A model generated the notes under the pieces. That model saw only the letters and a program-made list of their open reading frames with translations. It had not been told where the DNA came from and searched no databases. DNA of 32,958 nucleotides from Clostridium sp. GTDB lineage: Bacteria > Bacillota > Clostridia > Clostridiales > Clostridiaceae. This document shows positions 9,937 through 17,545 of this stretch, piece by piece. The position numbers and the translations under genes are program-made. How positions within the stretch are numbered: position 1 is the stretch's first letter; each line of letters starts with the position of its first letter. The stretch lies in the NCBI GenBank assembly GCA_029257045.1, contig JARIDB010000158.1:1-32958 (forward strand), read 5' to 3'.

Positions 9937-10070
9937 GTAAACATATAATGGTTTGCTTATTCCGTAGATAAACTCCAAGTCATCGCAAACCATTATATGT
10001 TTACTCTGAACTGAAGGAGGAAATTATAATAACGCATCATACGGATAAGTTATTATAATTTTCTAAAGAA
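9937..10070 (+). repeat. two-hairpin dispersed element, copy 2 (inside the ileS leader)
   Basis: Hairpin A is perfect: 20-bp arms 9937-9956 and 9985-10004, with a compensated G-C to A-T change (GTAAAC/GTTTAC instead of GTGAAC/GTTCAC). Hairpin B has arms 10021-10033 and 10049-10061 (13 bp, perfect). Its tip GCATCATACGGATAA (10034-10048) is inverted relative to copies 1 and 3, while the outer flank TTCTAAAGAATAAAAAAA is in the same orientation. The right A tract is the U tract of the ileS T-box terminator. The left A tract is broken (AATAAAG), so hairpin A has no good U run in the ileS transcript. Confidence 0.87.
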
Positions 10071-10071
10071 T

Positions 10072-10322
10072 AAAAAAAACCCCGCCTAAAGGACGAAGAA
10101 TCTCGCTATACCACCTAAGGATATAATTTTCATTTAGAAAATTTATTTTCAAGTACAAATAATACTCTATCCTTGTAACGTAGGCTAACGTGATAGCTTA
10201 ATTAGAATTCCTTCTTTTCAGCTTCAAACTCCTAGGTGATTTTCTTTAGCATTTACTATAACTTTACATCAACCAGTTACTTTCTTTAAGTATATTTGCT
10301 AAATACTCTTCCTATTCATAGT
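10072..10322 (-). promoter_or_regulatory. T-box riboswitch, isoleucine type, for ileS
   Basis: Minus-strand leader with the T-box order: Stem I opening GGAAGAGTA (about 10306-10314), specifier segment GAAAATCACC with ATC (Ile) at 10238-10240, the T-box AGGTGGTATAGCGAG at 10102-10116, then a terminator stem (10091-10098 with 10080-10086) and a T8 run at 10072-10079. The UGGU in the T-box can pair with the ACCA end of tRNA-Ile (A discriminator). Uncharged tRNA-Ile should stabilise the antiterminator and switch ileS on. Stem I boundaries are approximate. Confidence 0.9.
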
Positions 10323-10474
10323 TTTTACTTATATATACCATTTACATTCTACTATAAATCAAAAAAATATAAAAGTCTATATATGAATATATTTATATTT
10401 TTTTAAAATAATATAAATATATTAGAAATACTTACTAATATATAAAACTAAATAATAAAAACTATTAATTAGTA

Positions 10475-10503
10475 TTGACTTTCTTAGTGTTCAAATATAT
10501 AAT
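10475..10503 (+). promoter_or_regulatory. sigma-A type promoter of the BFD-like gene
   Basis: TTGACT (10475-10480), 17-bp spacer, TATAAT (10498-10503). The leader is about 80 nt to the ATG at 10588. The 10323-10474 stretch is extremely AT-rich and should also hold the divergent ileS promoter, which I could not place with confidence. Confidence 0.7.
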
Positions 10504-10587
10504 AAAGACATAAAGAATAAACATTAAATTATTTTTTATCCCCTTTATTTTCCTTAGTACATTCTTACTTAATAAGGAGGCACCTTA

Positions 10588-10806
10588 ATGGAAAATAACT
10601 TAAACGAACAAATCCTTGACAAGTTAACTAAAGTTTGTACTTGCAAGGCAATACCAAGATCCAAAATTAAGGATGCAATCAAAGCTGGAGCACATACCGT
10701 TGCAGAGGTTTCCAAAGCAACAGGATCGTGTACAGGCGGATGTAGAGGGTATAGATGTACTCCCAAAATCCAACAATTGATTGATGAACATCTGAAAAAC
10801 AACTAA
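10588..10806 (+). CDS. BFD-like [2Fe-2S]-binding protein
   Basis: 72 residues. The BFD-like fold is suggested by the paired motif 'VCTCKAIPRSKIKDAI..GAHTVAEVSKATGSCTGGC': C17, C19, C48 and C52 are the likely cluster ligands, with an additional C57. Related domains occur as bacterioferritin-associated ferredoxin and in NirB/NifU-type proteins, where they pass electrons. As a stand-alone small protein it is probably an electron-transfer or iron-handling partner. The classic spacing of the last pair is C-x2-C; here it is C-x3-C. AAGGAGG precedes the ATG. The partner is not in this window. Confidence 0.8.
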   Translation: MENNLNEQILDKLTKVCTCKAIPRSKIKDAIKAGAHTVAEVSKATGSCTGGCRGYRCTPKIQQLIDEHLKNN

Positions 10807-10830
10807 TATAGTTCCCCCAAACTATATTAG
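10803..10830 (+). ncRNA. 3'-UTR hairpin with CCCCCA loop (possible 3'-derived sRNA)
   Basis: Perfect 11-bp stem (10803-10813 with 10820-10830) overlapping the stop codon of the BFD-like gene, presenting a loop of five C and one A. A single-stranded TCTCCCC follows at about 10843-10849, then the terminator. C-rich loops of this type are used by many Gram-positive sRNAs to bind ribosome sites; that role here is inference. Confidence 0.35.
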
Positions 10831-10851
10831 AATATAGATTATATCTCCCCT

Positions 10852-10887
10852 AAAACCACCTGTAATTTAATCAGGTGGTTTTTTATT
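10852..10887. terminator. intrinsic terminator between convergent small genes
   Basis: 11-bp perfect stem (10852-10862 with 10872-10882) followed by a T-rich run on the plus strand; it ends the BFD-like transcript and lies just past the 63-residue gene. Confidence 0.85.
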
Positions 10888-11079
10888 TTAAAATAACTTT
10901 ACTGATATTCCTAGATTTTTAAAATTGTCTTTCTTAATGTCAATATGTTCAATCTTTTCAATGCTTTCTTTTGCAGAGTCATCAAAAATAATACTTTCTG
11001 TATTTAACTTATCTATGGTGTTTTCAATGTACTTTCTTATTCTCTTAGGTGTTGGAATAACTACAGCCTTAAATATCAT
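10888..11079 (-). CDS. small basic protein of unknown function
   Basis: 63 residues with alternating charged helices ('RIRKYIENTIDKLNTES', 'SAKESIEKIEHIDIKKDNF') and short beta-prone ends (MIFKAVVIP, LGISVKLF). AAAGGAG lies 7 bases before the ATG, which favours this frame over the overlapping plus-strand reading. No membrane segment or known motif. Function unknown. Confidence 0.5.
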   Translation of the reverse strand: MIFKAVVIPTPKRIRKYIENTIDKLNTESIIFDDSAKESIEKIEHIDIKKDNFKNLGISVKLF

Positions 11080-11200
11080 TAAATTCTCCTTTATTTTATT
11101 ATTTCAATATATATATATTGTCATTCCACCTTTTTATTCTAAAATAACAATAATAAAATATTTAATTCGCTATTTGCTTTATTATTTTTTTATATTTAAG

Positions 11201-11227
11201 AAAAAACACCACAAGTTAATTTGTGGT
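11201..11227 (-). terminator. intrinsic terminator of the CAP-domain gene
   Basis: 7-bp stem ACCACAA/TTGTGGT (11208-11214 with 11221-11227) ending in a GTTTTTT run on the minus strand. Confidence 0.75.
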
Positions 11228-11244
11228 ATTTAAATTCTACTTAT

Positions 11245-12072
11245 TTATTTATAAAATTCTTGTGTTGCATAATAAGTGCTGCCTACCTTATAAACGCCAA
11301 CCCCAATACTTGAAAAATTTGATGATAATATGTTAGCCCTGTGACCAGATGAGTTCATCCAGTTATCCATAAACTTAGTTGCTAAAACTACATTATCATA
11401 ACCACCTTGAATATAGGCTATATTTTCTCCCCACGCATTATAACTAACTCCATCTCTTTTCATTTTTGCTGTTATTAGTTCACCTTTTAAATCATTATGA
11501 TCAAAGTAATCATTATCAGCCATATCTTTAGATTTATATCTAGAATAATACTCCATCGTTACATTATAAGTTAATGATGCAAGTCCATTTGCTGTTCTTT
11601 CTTTATTTACTCTTTGAAAGATATCTTGCTCAATTTGCGCTATATAAGCATCACTTGAATCTTCTACTACAGGAACTTGTCCTATTATTGAATCTTCCTT
11701 ACCTTCATCACTTTTTTCATTACTAGGTGCTCTATTGCCACTTTCAAAAATATCTTCATCTATTTTATTATCTGCAAATTGGTTTCCTTTGTTTTCCACC
11801 TTGTTATTTGTATTTGATTCTCTATTTTCAGGCTCACTATTTTCTATATTACTTGGATTATCAGTTTTAATGTTATCCTCATCGTTTACTTTAATATCAT
11901 CTTTATTATTTTCTTTATCTATATTAGTAGCGTTTTCTTTATCTTTATTTGAGTCATCTATATTAATACTATTTTGTGATTTTTGTAATTTAGGTATAAA
12001 ATATCCTCCAACCCCTACAGATGCTGTTAATGCACAACTTACTAAAAGCATAATAATTCTAGATTTTATCAT
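11245..12072 (-). CDS. secreted CAP/SCP-domain protein (YkwD-like)
   Basis: 275 residues in three parts: an N-terminal signal or anchor helix (about 5-27, 'IIMLLVSCALTASVGVGGYFI'-like), a low-complexity Asn/Asp/Glu/Lys linker (about 30-140), and a C-terminal CAP domain (about 150-275) with the family marks 'VNKERTANGL', 'HNDLKG', 'GENIA' and 'WMNSSGHRANIL'. Bacterial CAP proteins of this kind are surface or extracellular; YkwD-type members appear in spore and wall fractions, but no enzymatic activity is agreed. No lipobox cysteine is visible, so it is secreted or membrane-tethered by the signal helix. The ATG follows AAGGGGGG. It is transcribed alone. Confidence 0.85.
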   Translation of the reverse strand: MIKSRIIMLLVSCALTASVGVGGYFIPKLQKSQNSINIDDSNKDKENATNIDKENNKDDIKVNDEDNIKTDNPSNIENSEPENRESNTNNKVENKGNQFADNKIDEDIFESGNRAPSNEKSDEGKEDSIIGQVPVVEDSSDAYIAQIEQDIFQRVNKERTANGLASLTYNVTMEYYSRYKSKDMADNDYFDHNDLKGELITAKMKRDGVSYNAWGENIAYIQGGYDNVVLATKFMDNWMNSSGHRANILSSNFSSIGVGVYKVGSTYYATQEFYK

Positions 12073-12213
12073 ATTATTTCCCCCCTTCGTTCTTGTGTTA
12101 TGAGTATACTACCATAATAAAACCTTTCATAAAATATGAATTACTTGTTAACTATTGAATATTATTCTTTTAATCTAATGATTACTTCTAACATATGTAT
12201 TTATTGATATAAT

Positions 12214-12256
12214 AAAAGGTGACTAATATTATAAGTAATATCAGTCACCTTTTTTT
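12214..12256. terminator. bidirectional intrinsic terminator of the sRNA candidate
   Basis: 18-bp stem (12214-12231 with 12236-12253), loop TAAG, one irregular pair that is a wobble on the minus strand. T-rich on both sides. Confidence 0.8.
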
Positions 12257-12347
12257 GAAATAAATTCTCTTTATAGGAGTTATCTGTTTGTATTTATAAT
12301 TTATCATTAAAAGTGTGGAGCTTCTAATAATATTATTTCCCGTTAAT

Positions 12348-12362
12348 TGATATTGATTATCA
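12348..12362. promoter_or_regulatory. Fur box
   Basis: TGATATTGATTATCA matches the 7-1-7 Fur consensus TGATAATnATTATCA at 13 of 14 specified positions. It overlaps the predicted start region of the minus-strand promoter at 12373-12401, where a bound repressor would block transcription. Confidence 0.6.
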
Positions 12363-12372
12363 ATCTAATATT

Positions 12373-12401
12373 ATAATATAATCTTTATACCTAAATGTCA
12401 A
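12373..12401 (-). promoter_or_regulatory. sigma-A type promoter driving the sRNA candidate
   Basis: Perfect -35 TTGACA, 17-bp spacer, -10 TATTAT, all on the minus strand; no protein gene follows before the terminator at 12214. Confidence 0.65.
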
Positions 12402-12440
12402 TAGATTTTTAAAAATAATTGAAATTAGTTATCATTGGCA

Positions 12441-12519
12441 TTAATTACTTAGTAAATACTAGTGATAACGAAGTATGAACTTAGTAATTAAGCCCATCTA
12501 TCGAAATATGAGATAGATG
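12441..12519. other. two inverted repeats after comB
   Basis: A 20-bp imperfect stem (12441-12460 with 12472-12491, three mismatches, 11-nt loop) and an 8-bp perfect stem (12495-12502 with 12512-12519). They lie directly after the comB stop codon on the minus strand. Neither has a proper U run, so they are more likely 3'-end stabilisers or a weak terminator. Nothing else is evident between them and the sRNA promoter. Confidence 0.4.
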
Positions 12520-12525
12520 TTCCAT

Positions 12526-13248
12526 TTATCTTATTTCTACCAATCCATCCTTTATATATATTCTAGGAACTACCTCCACAATATCCTTTTTACAACAATA
12601 AGTTATATCTTCTTCTAAGTTTAGACTCTTTAATACTCCGTAATGTCTTGCATCTTTAATATATTCCAATACATCCTTTGTATCATAAATAAACTCTGCT
12701 GTTTTTGCAATATCTGATAAATCTAATGCAACTTCTTTATTTAGTAATTTTATCATATAGCCTGAACATATAAAGTCATCCATTGTAAATTCACCATTAG
12801 TTCCTGAATTTATAAATACTATATCATTTTTTTCCTCTTTAATCGTATCTATTAAAGCCTTCGCATTTATCATTGCTCCTATATATACCTTTTTAGCTTT
12901 TAAACTTAAATTAATAGCTCTTGTCCCATTTGTTGTACTAAGAACTATTGTTTTTCCCTTAACCTTTTCTTTTGTGTATTCTAAAGGTGAGTTTGTAAAA
13001 TCAAAGCCTTCTATTTTTAAAGCTTTTCTCTCGCCACCTAGCAATACACTAGTAGATTTCTTTTCTAACTCTTCTTTTATTTTAAAAGCTTGTTCTACAG
13101 TTAAAGTAGGAATAACCCTTTTGGCTCCATTTGCTAAGGCTGTTGTTATTACAGATGTTGCTCTAAGCATATCGATTACTACTATTATTTTATCTTTTAA
13201 ATATTCTTGTTTTATATGATCTGCCGAAATAACTATATCAACCTTCAT
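12526..13248 (-). CDS. comB: probable 2-phosphosulfolactate phosphatase
   Basis: 240 residues, full length for the ComB family (Mg-dependent acid phosphatase that removes phosphate from 2-phosphosulfolactate in coenzyme M synthesis of methanogens). Family marks are 'VVIDMLRATSVITTALANGA' (about 22-41), 'LGGERKA', 'GFDFTNSPLEY' and 'LSTTNGTRAI'. Clostridia make no coenzyme M, so its substrate here is uncertain; a sulfolactate-related or other phosphoester is possible. GGAGG lies 6-7 bases before the ATG. It follows the radical SAM gene after 18 bp and probably shares its transcript. Confidence 0.82.
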   Translation of the reverse strand: MKVDIVISADHIKQEYLKDKIIVVIDMLRATSVITTALANGAKRVIPTLTVEQAFKIKEELEKKSTSVLLGGERKALKIEGFDFTNSPLEYTKEKVKGKTIVLSTTNGTRAINLSLKAKKVYIGAMINAKALIDTIKEEKNDIVFINSGTNGEFTMDDFICSGYMIKLLNKEVALDLSDIAKTAEFIYDTKDVLEYIKDARHYGVLKSLNLEEDITYCCKKDIVEVVPRIYIKDGLVEIR

Positions 13249-13266
13249 TTCTTACCTCCATATAAG

Positions 13267-14190
13267 CTATTTAAACTCTTTTCCTTGCCATATATCATTA
13301 TCTACAAAAGCTTTATCTATAGCGTTTAAAACTTCCCATTTCTTAAGACTCCACATTGGTCCTATTAATAAATCTCTTGGGGCATCTCCTGTTAATCTAT
13401 GAATAACCATTTCTTCTGGTATTCTAACTAAAGCCTTGCAAAGTAAATCTATGTATTTTTCTTGTGTTAAAAGCTCAAACTCTCCATCTTCAAGTTGCTT
13501 TGCCATTGTAGTATGCTTCATTATATGTAGAAGGTGGAACTTAACCCCATCTGCTCCAGAATGAGCAACATAATCAACAGTTTTCATCATATCTTCTTCA
13601 GTTTCTCCTGGAAGGCCAAAAATAGTATGAGCCACAACTTCTATGTTCCTTGATTTTAATCTCTTTAGGGTATTATCAAACACTTCAAAATCATAACCTC
13701 TATTAAATGCTTTTGCAGTTTCATCATTTATAGTTTGAAGTCCAAGCTCTACTATTAAATGTATCTTTTCATTCATTTCTGTTAATAAATCTAAAACCTC
13801 ATCATCTATACAATCTGGTCTTGTACCTATTGATAGAGCCACAACATTTTCTTGACTTAAAGCTTCATTATACTTTTCTCTAAGTTCTTCTATGGGCGCA
13901 TAAGTATTTGTGTATGCTTGGAAGTAAGCTATTAACTTTCCATTCTTCCACTTATTCTCCATCATTTCATGTCTATCTTCAAATTGCTCAGTTATTGTTA
14001 ATAACCTACTTCCAGCAAAATCTCCTGATCCTCTTGCACTACAAAAGGTACATCCACCCTTCCCAGCCTTTCCATCTCTATTTGGACAAGTGAACCCTCC
14101 ATCTAAGGCTATTTTATATACCTTTTCATTAAATTTATTTCTAAGATAATAGTTAAAACTATGATATCTTTTTCCATTCCATTCTTTCAT
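13267..14190 (-). CDS. TIGR01212 family radical SAM protein (YtqA-like)
   Basis: 307 residues from the ATG at 14190, which has GGAGG five bases upstream; the in-frame TTG at 14202 overlaps that ribosome site. The iron-sulfur cysteines C35, C47 and C50 (CPNRDGK..GGCTFC) show the wide first spacing of this family and not the usual CxxxCxxC. The TIM-barrel core follows ('YFQAYTNTYAPIEELREKY', 'LSIGTRPDCIDDEVLDLL', 'VELGLQT', 'HTIFGLPGET'). These are Elp3-related enzymes, often suspected of RNA modification; the substrate is not established. It is the first gene of a likely two-gene unit with comB. Confidence 0.88.
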   Translation of the reverse strand: MKEWNGKRYHSFNYYLRNKFNEKVYKIALDGGFTCPNRDGKAGKGGCTFCSARGSGDFAGSRLLTITEQFEDRHEMMENKWKNGKLIAYFQAYTNTYAPIEELREKYNEALSQENVVALSIGTRPDCIDDEVLDLLTEMNEKIHLIVELGLQTINDETAKAFNRGYDFEVFDNTLKRLKSRNIEVVAHTIFGLPGETEEDMMKTVDYVAHSGADGVKFHLLHIMKHTTMAKQLEDGEFELLTQEKYIDLLCKALVRIPEEMVIHRLTGDAPRDLLIGPMWSLKKWEVLNAIDKAFVDNDIWQGKEFK

Positions 14191-14210
14191 ATATTCCTCC
14201 AAATAATAAA

Positions 14211-14238
14211 AATTAAGCTATGCCTGTCACATGCTTAA
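14211..14238. other. inverted repeat in the divergent promoter region
   Basis: ATTAAGC ... GCTTAAT with an inner ATG/CAT pair, between the divergent radical SAM and YkvI genes. It may be an operator; no T run. The remaining 14239-14486 is AT-rich promoter sequence; a TTGAGG - 16 bp - TATACA pair near 14360-14390 is a weak promoter candidate for the plus-strand gene. Confidence 0.3.
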
Positions 14239-14486
14239 TAAATTATAAAATAAACTATATACCTATTTTACTACATAATTTTTATATTTTACTGATTTTT
14301 ATAAATATTTTATCTCCTTTATTTTTTATAGCCTTAATTTTCTTATTGTTTTTAAGGTTTTTGAGGCTAAACAATTAATATTTATACAAAATTTACACCA
14401 TAACTTAGTTAAAGTTAATTTAAAAGAATAAAACCCTAGTAACCTTTATATATTTATAAATATAGATAATTCTGGGAGGATGTTCA

Positions 14487-15545
14487 ATGAAGAATAATAT
14501 TTCAAAGGTTTTTCAAGTGGCTGTTGTTTTTATTGGTACGATAGTTGGGGCTGGTCTTGCTTCTGGTCAGGAAATTTTAAGTTTTTTTACTTCTTATGGT
14601 ATTTATAGCTTTATTGGAATTATATTTTGTGGGCTATTTTACATACTAATGGGATTTATTGTTTCTAAGATAAGTATAAAATACAAGTTAACCTCTTATG
14701 GTGATTTAATTAAAACTGTTAGTCCTAATTTATTAGGTAAAATAACAGGAGTGATAACTACACTATACCTTATATCTAGTGCTTCTATAATATTGGCAGG
14801 TAGTGGTGCACTAATTAATCAATTTTTCGGTTTACCTAAGATACTTGGTTCTCTTGCTATGATAGCTTTAGCTATATTCTTTTTATTAAAAGACACAGAT
14901 GGACTAATTGAAGTTAATTCCTTTATAGTTCCTATTTTAATTACAACCATAGGTGTAATAACCTTTCTCTATTTTATGTTTTGTAAGGACTTAATGTCTT
15001 TTAACTTCATATCTAAAATTGAACCGAGAAAAACGGGTGTAGCCCTCTCTACTGTTCTTTATTCAGGTTACAATACCCTTTGTTGCCTCGGTGTTATAGT
15101 TCCTTTAAGTACAAAAATTAAAAATTCCAAGACAATGTTCTGGGGTGTAAGTTTAGGTGCCATAGGCTTAGTTATCTTAAGCCTTATAATAAATTTCTTA
15201 CTTATGGTTAATCAACCTTATGTTTACGAATATGAAATACCTCTTTTGCTTGTTTCTCAAAGATTTGGAAATATAATTCAAGCTCTTCTTCTTGTAGTTA
15301 TTTGGCTTGAGATGTTTTCAACAGAAGTTTCTGATATTTATTCAATAAGTAAAACTATAAATGATACCCTTAATATAAGTTTTAAAAAGGCAATATTTAT
15401 TGTTATATTAATATCACTTCCTATATCTAGACTTGGATTTTCAAATCTAATTGGTACCCTATATCCATTCTTTGGATTATTAAGTTTACTCTTTATAGGG
15501 CAGACAGTATTTTTCTATATTAAACATAAAAATGATCTGAACTAA
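14487..15545 (+). CDS. YkvI-type membrane transporter
   Basis: 352 residues with about ten hydrophobic helices. The first helix 'AVVFIGTIVGAGLASGQEI' (about 12-30) is the signature of the YkvI/COG3949 group, distant relatives of the APC/LeuT-fold amino-acid carriers; the broken helix 'GAGLASGQE' is where such carriers bind substrate and ions. The substrate is unknown. GGGAGGA precedes the ATG. A single-gene unit ending in a strong terminator shared with the convergent chemoreceptor gene. Confidence 0.8.
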   Translation: MKNNISKVFQVAVVFIGTIVGAGLASGQEILSFFTSYGIYSFIGIIFCGLFYILMGFIVSKISIKYKLTSYGDLIKTVSPNLLGKITGVITTLYLISSASIILAGSGALINQFFGLPKILGSLAMIALAIFFLLKDTDGLIEVNSFIVPILITTIGVITFLYFMFCKDLMSFNFISKIEPRKTGVALSTVLYSGYNTLCCLGVIVPLSTKIKNSKTMFWGVSLGAIGLVILSLIINFLLMVNQPYVYEYEIPLLLVSQRFGNIIQALLLVVIWLEMFSTEVSDIYSISKTINDTLNISFKKAIFIVILISLPISRLGFSNLIGTLYPFFGLLSLLFIGQTVFFYIKHKNDLN

Positions 15546-15573
15546 AGAGGCTGTCTCAGACAGCCTCTTTAAT
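15544..15573. terminator. bidirectional intrinsic terminator
   Basis: 13-bp perfect GC-containing stem (15544-15556 with 15558-15570) followed by T-rich sequence, between convergent genes. Confidence 0.9.
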
Positions 15574-17343
15574 TTAATTATCTGTAGTAAAATTATCTCC
15601 AACAGCTTTAACCTTTTGAAGGGTTTCAATAAGCTCTTTTATATTTTGTGTAAATTCTTCTATATCTTGACCAACTTGTTGTGAGGATGCTGCATTTTCT
15701 GTTGCTATTGCTGCCAATGAATCTATAGTTCTAAACATTTCGTCAACAGCTCCAACTTCATTATTAAGTTGTTCAATAGTTTTGTTAGTTTCATTGGAAA
15801 CAACTATTATTAAATCATTTGCTTCCGAGCTTATATCTCTTGATTCCTCTAAGTTACTAGTTTCCTTTTCAAGAGCTGTATACTGGAAATCTATGCTTGT
15901 AACTAAAGTTGTTATTTCCTCAACAAAGAATGATAAGTTTTTATTTATGTCTTTTACCGCTTGTTGTGATTGTTCTGCAAGCTTTCTAACTTCTTCTGCT
16001 ACTACAGCAAATCCCCTTCCTTGCTCTCCAGCTCTCGCAGCTTCTATAGATGCATTTAGAGCTAAAAGGTTTGTTTGGTCTGAAATACCTGAAACTAAGG
16101 CTACTATATTATTTATATCATTAGCCTTGCTTTGAAGGTTCTTGCCTCTTTCTTTTACATTCATAAAGGATTTCAAAGATTCTTTTATTGCTTCACTAGA
16201 TTTATCAATACTTAAATGGCTCTTATTAATCTTTTCAACAGATTTTGTTAATTCCCTTTTGTTTCTATCCTCAGAATTAACTACTTCTTTTAAAGCAGTA
16301 ATATTTTTATTTGTTTGCTTTACAAGGGTCTCTGTACTTATTTCCTGTTTCACTGCAAGTTCCGATACTTGTGATGAATAATCCGAAATTTCTTCAGTAG
16401 TCCTCTTCATCTTTTCTGTTATGTTATACATAGCTTGAGTAAATACTGATAACTCATTTATAGTCAAACTTGCAGAAGTTGAATCTTTAATCATACTATC
16501 TTTAAGTATAGATATACCATTATATACTTCCTCAAATTTATCATTAGTTGAAATTGTTCTTTTTATATCATCAGTAGTCCTATTCTCTATATTGTCCATA
16601 ATATCATTTAGTGGTTTTACCATGAAATAAGTTACTATTAATGCTACAATCCCTGAAACCAATCCAACTATTGCCCCACTAACTAAGTTAGTTATTAATA
16701 TACCAACTATTGTAGTTACTATAAATGTTGGTATTGCTATTTTAAGTTCTAATTTACTTAAAGCAATAGATGACAAAAATCTACTTACATTATGCTTTTT
16801 ATTGTGTTCTATCGTTTCTTCAAATTCTATTAAAACTTTAAGTTGTCCCGGTATTCTTTCTTTTTCTGTAATCCTAACCTTTTCATTAAAAAACTTAGCA
16901 CTTCCATTAAGTAGTCCTAAAAAATAATCATATAAACCCCTTTTTGATTGATATGTTAGATAAATACTCTTACTTGAAATTATCTCAATTACCATTTTAG
17001 GTGGCTTAGCTCCCTTAATCTTTTTAACTATTATTGAATGAATAAAGTTAAGAGAATTTAAAAATTTAAATAAGTTAGTTCTCCTAAAGAAAACTGGATA
17101 GTCCTCTTCAAACTTAGTTAAATTATTTTCCCCTATTATTTGCCATAGCTTATTTATTGGCACATTAACATTCTTAGATATACTCTCTATTAGTAAAAAT
17201 ATCCTTTTATCTTCTACATCTTCTAATGGTGTAAATATTATATCCTCTGACCAATTTGTTGATTTTAAACTTTTGTTTATAACTTCATTTCCGTATAAGT
17301 CCCTACATGTTCTTACCCATGTAGATACAACTGTACCTTTCAT
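15574..17343 (-). CDS. methyl-accepting chemotaxis protein with N-terminal H-NOX gas-sensing domain
   Basis: 589 residues from the ATG at 17343, which has TTAGGGGG upstream (the longer frame to 17373 lacks one). Residues 1-180 form an H-NOX haem domain: proximal His H102, haem-propionate motif Y131-x-S133-x-R135, and P115. Two membrane helices follow (about 205-255), then a chemoreceptor signalling region with the tip '[20 protein letters not shown]' and '[15 protein letters not shown]'. The layout matches Thermoanaerobacter Tar4H and the C. botulinum NO sensor. The distal-pocket residues W9, N74 and Y140, which stabilise bound O2 in Tar4H, are all present. It should pass a gas signal to CheA; no other che genes are nearby. 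Confidence 0.93.
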   Translation of the reverse strand: MKGTVVSTWVRTCRDLYGNEVINKSLKSTNWSEDIIFTPLEDVEDKRIFLLIESISKNVNVPINKLWQIIGENNLTKFEEDYPVFFRRTNLFKFLNSLNFIHSIIVKKIKGAKPPKMVIEIISSKSIYLTYQSKRGLYDYFLGLLNGSAKFFNEKVRITEKERIPGQLKVLIEFEETIEHNKKHNVSRFLSSIALSKLELKIAIPTFIVTTIVGILITNLVSGAIVGLVSGIVALIVTYFMVKPLNDIMDNIENRTTDDIKRTISTNDKFEEVYNGISILKDSMIKDSTSASLTINELSVFTQAMYNITEKMKRTTEEISDYSSQVSELAVKQEISTETLVKQTNKNITALKEVVNSEDRNKRELTKSVEKINKSHLSIDKSSEAIKESLKSFMNVKERGKNLQSKANDINNIVALVSGISDQTNLLALNASIEAARAGEQGRGFAVVAEEVRKLAEQSQQAVKDINKNLSFFVEEITTLVTSIDFQYTALEKETSNLEESRDISSEANDLIIVVSNETNKTIEQLNNEVGAVDEMFRTIDSLAAIATENAASSQQVGQDIEEFTQNIKELIETLQKVKAVGDNFTTDN

Positions 17344-17517
17344 AATTTTCCCCCTAATTTTTAGATATATCATTTTAAAACATACTTATTATTGTAATAT
17401 TTCTGATTTTATTAAATAATTACTTATTTAATCGAAATTTCATGCTTTTCAGTATATTTTGTAATAATCATCAGAATCCTTATTACATTATATCTCTATT
17501 AACAAAATAAAAATAGA

Positions 17518-17545
17518 TGGATTAGCATGCTAATCCACCTTTTTT
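17518..17545 (-). terminator. palindromic terminator, probably of sleC, separated from it by repeat copy 3
   Basis: Perfect 20-nt palindrome 17518-17537, extendable by AG/CT pairs that include a wobble only on the minus strand; T-rich on the minus strand (ATTTTTATTTTG) and T8 on the plus strand. With copy 3 removed, it would lie directly after the sleC stop codon. Confidence 0.65.

Larger units (their letters stand above)
12214..12366 (-). ncRNA. candidate Fur-repressed small RNA
   Basis: A minus-strand unit of about 150 nt with no gene of its own: promoter TTGACA (12396-12401) - 17 bp - TATTAT (12373-12378), predicted start near 12366, a Fur-box match immediately downstream (12348-12362), and an intrinsic terminator (12214-12253) with a UUUUAUUAU run. 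The transcript would expose two CUCC segments (AAGCUCCACAC and AUAACUCCUAUAAAG), complementary to ribosome sites. B. subtilis FsrA is a known Fur-controlled C-rich sRNA; similarity here is in layout only. A 20-codon ATG frame exists inside it but has no ribosome site. Confidence 0.5.

Noticed and set aside
10925..11233. 102-codon plus-strand reading frame
   Set aside because: No ribosome site, and it is antisense to the 63-residue gene, which has AAAGGAG; hydrophobic composition arises from T-rich antisense sequence.
12256..12320. 20-codon ATG frame inside the sRNA candidate
   Set aside because: No ribosome site before the ATG, and the frame ends inside the terminator; kept only as an alternative to the RNA reading.
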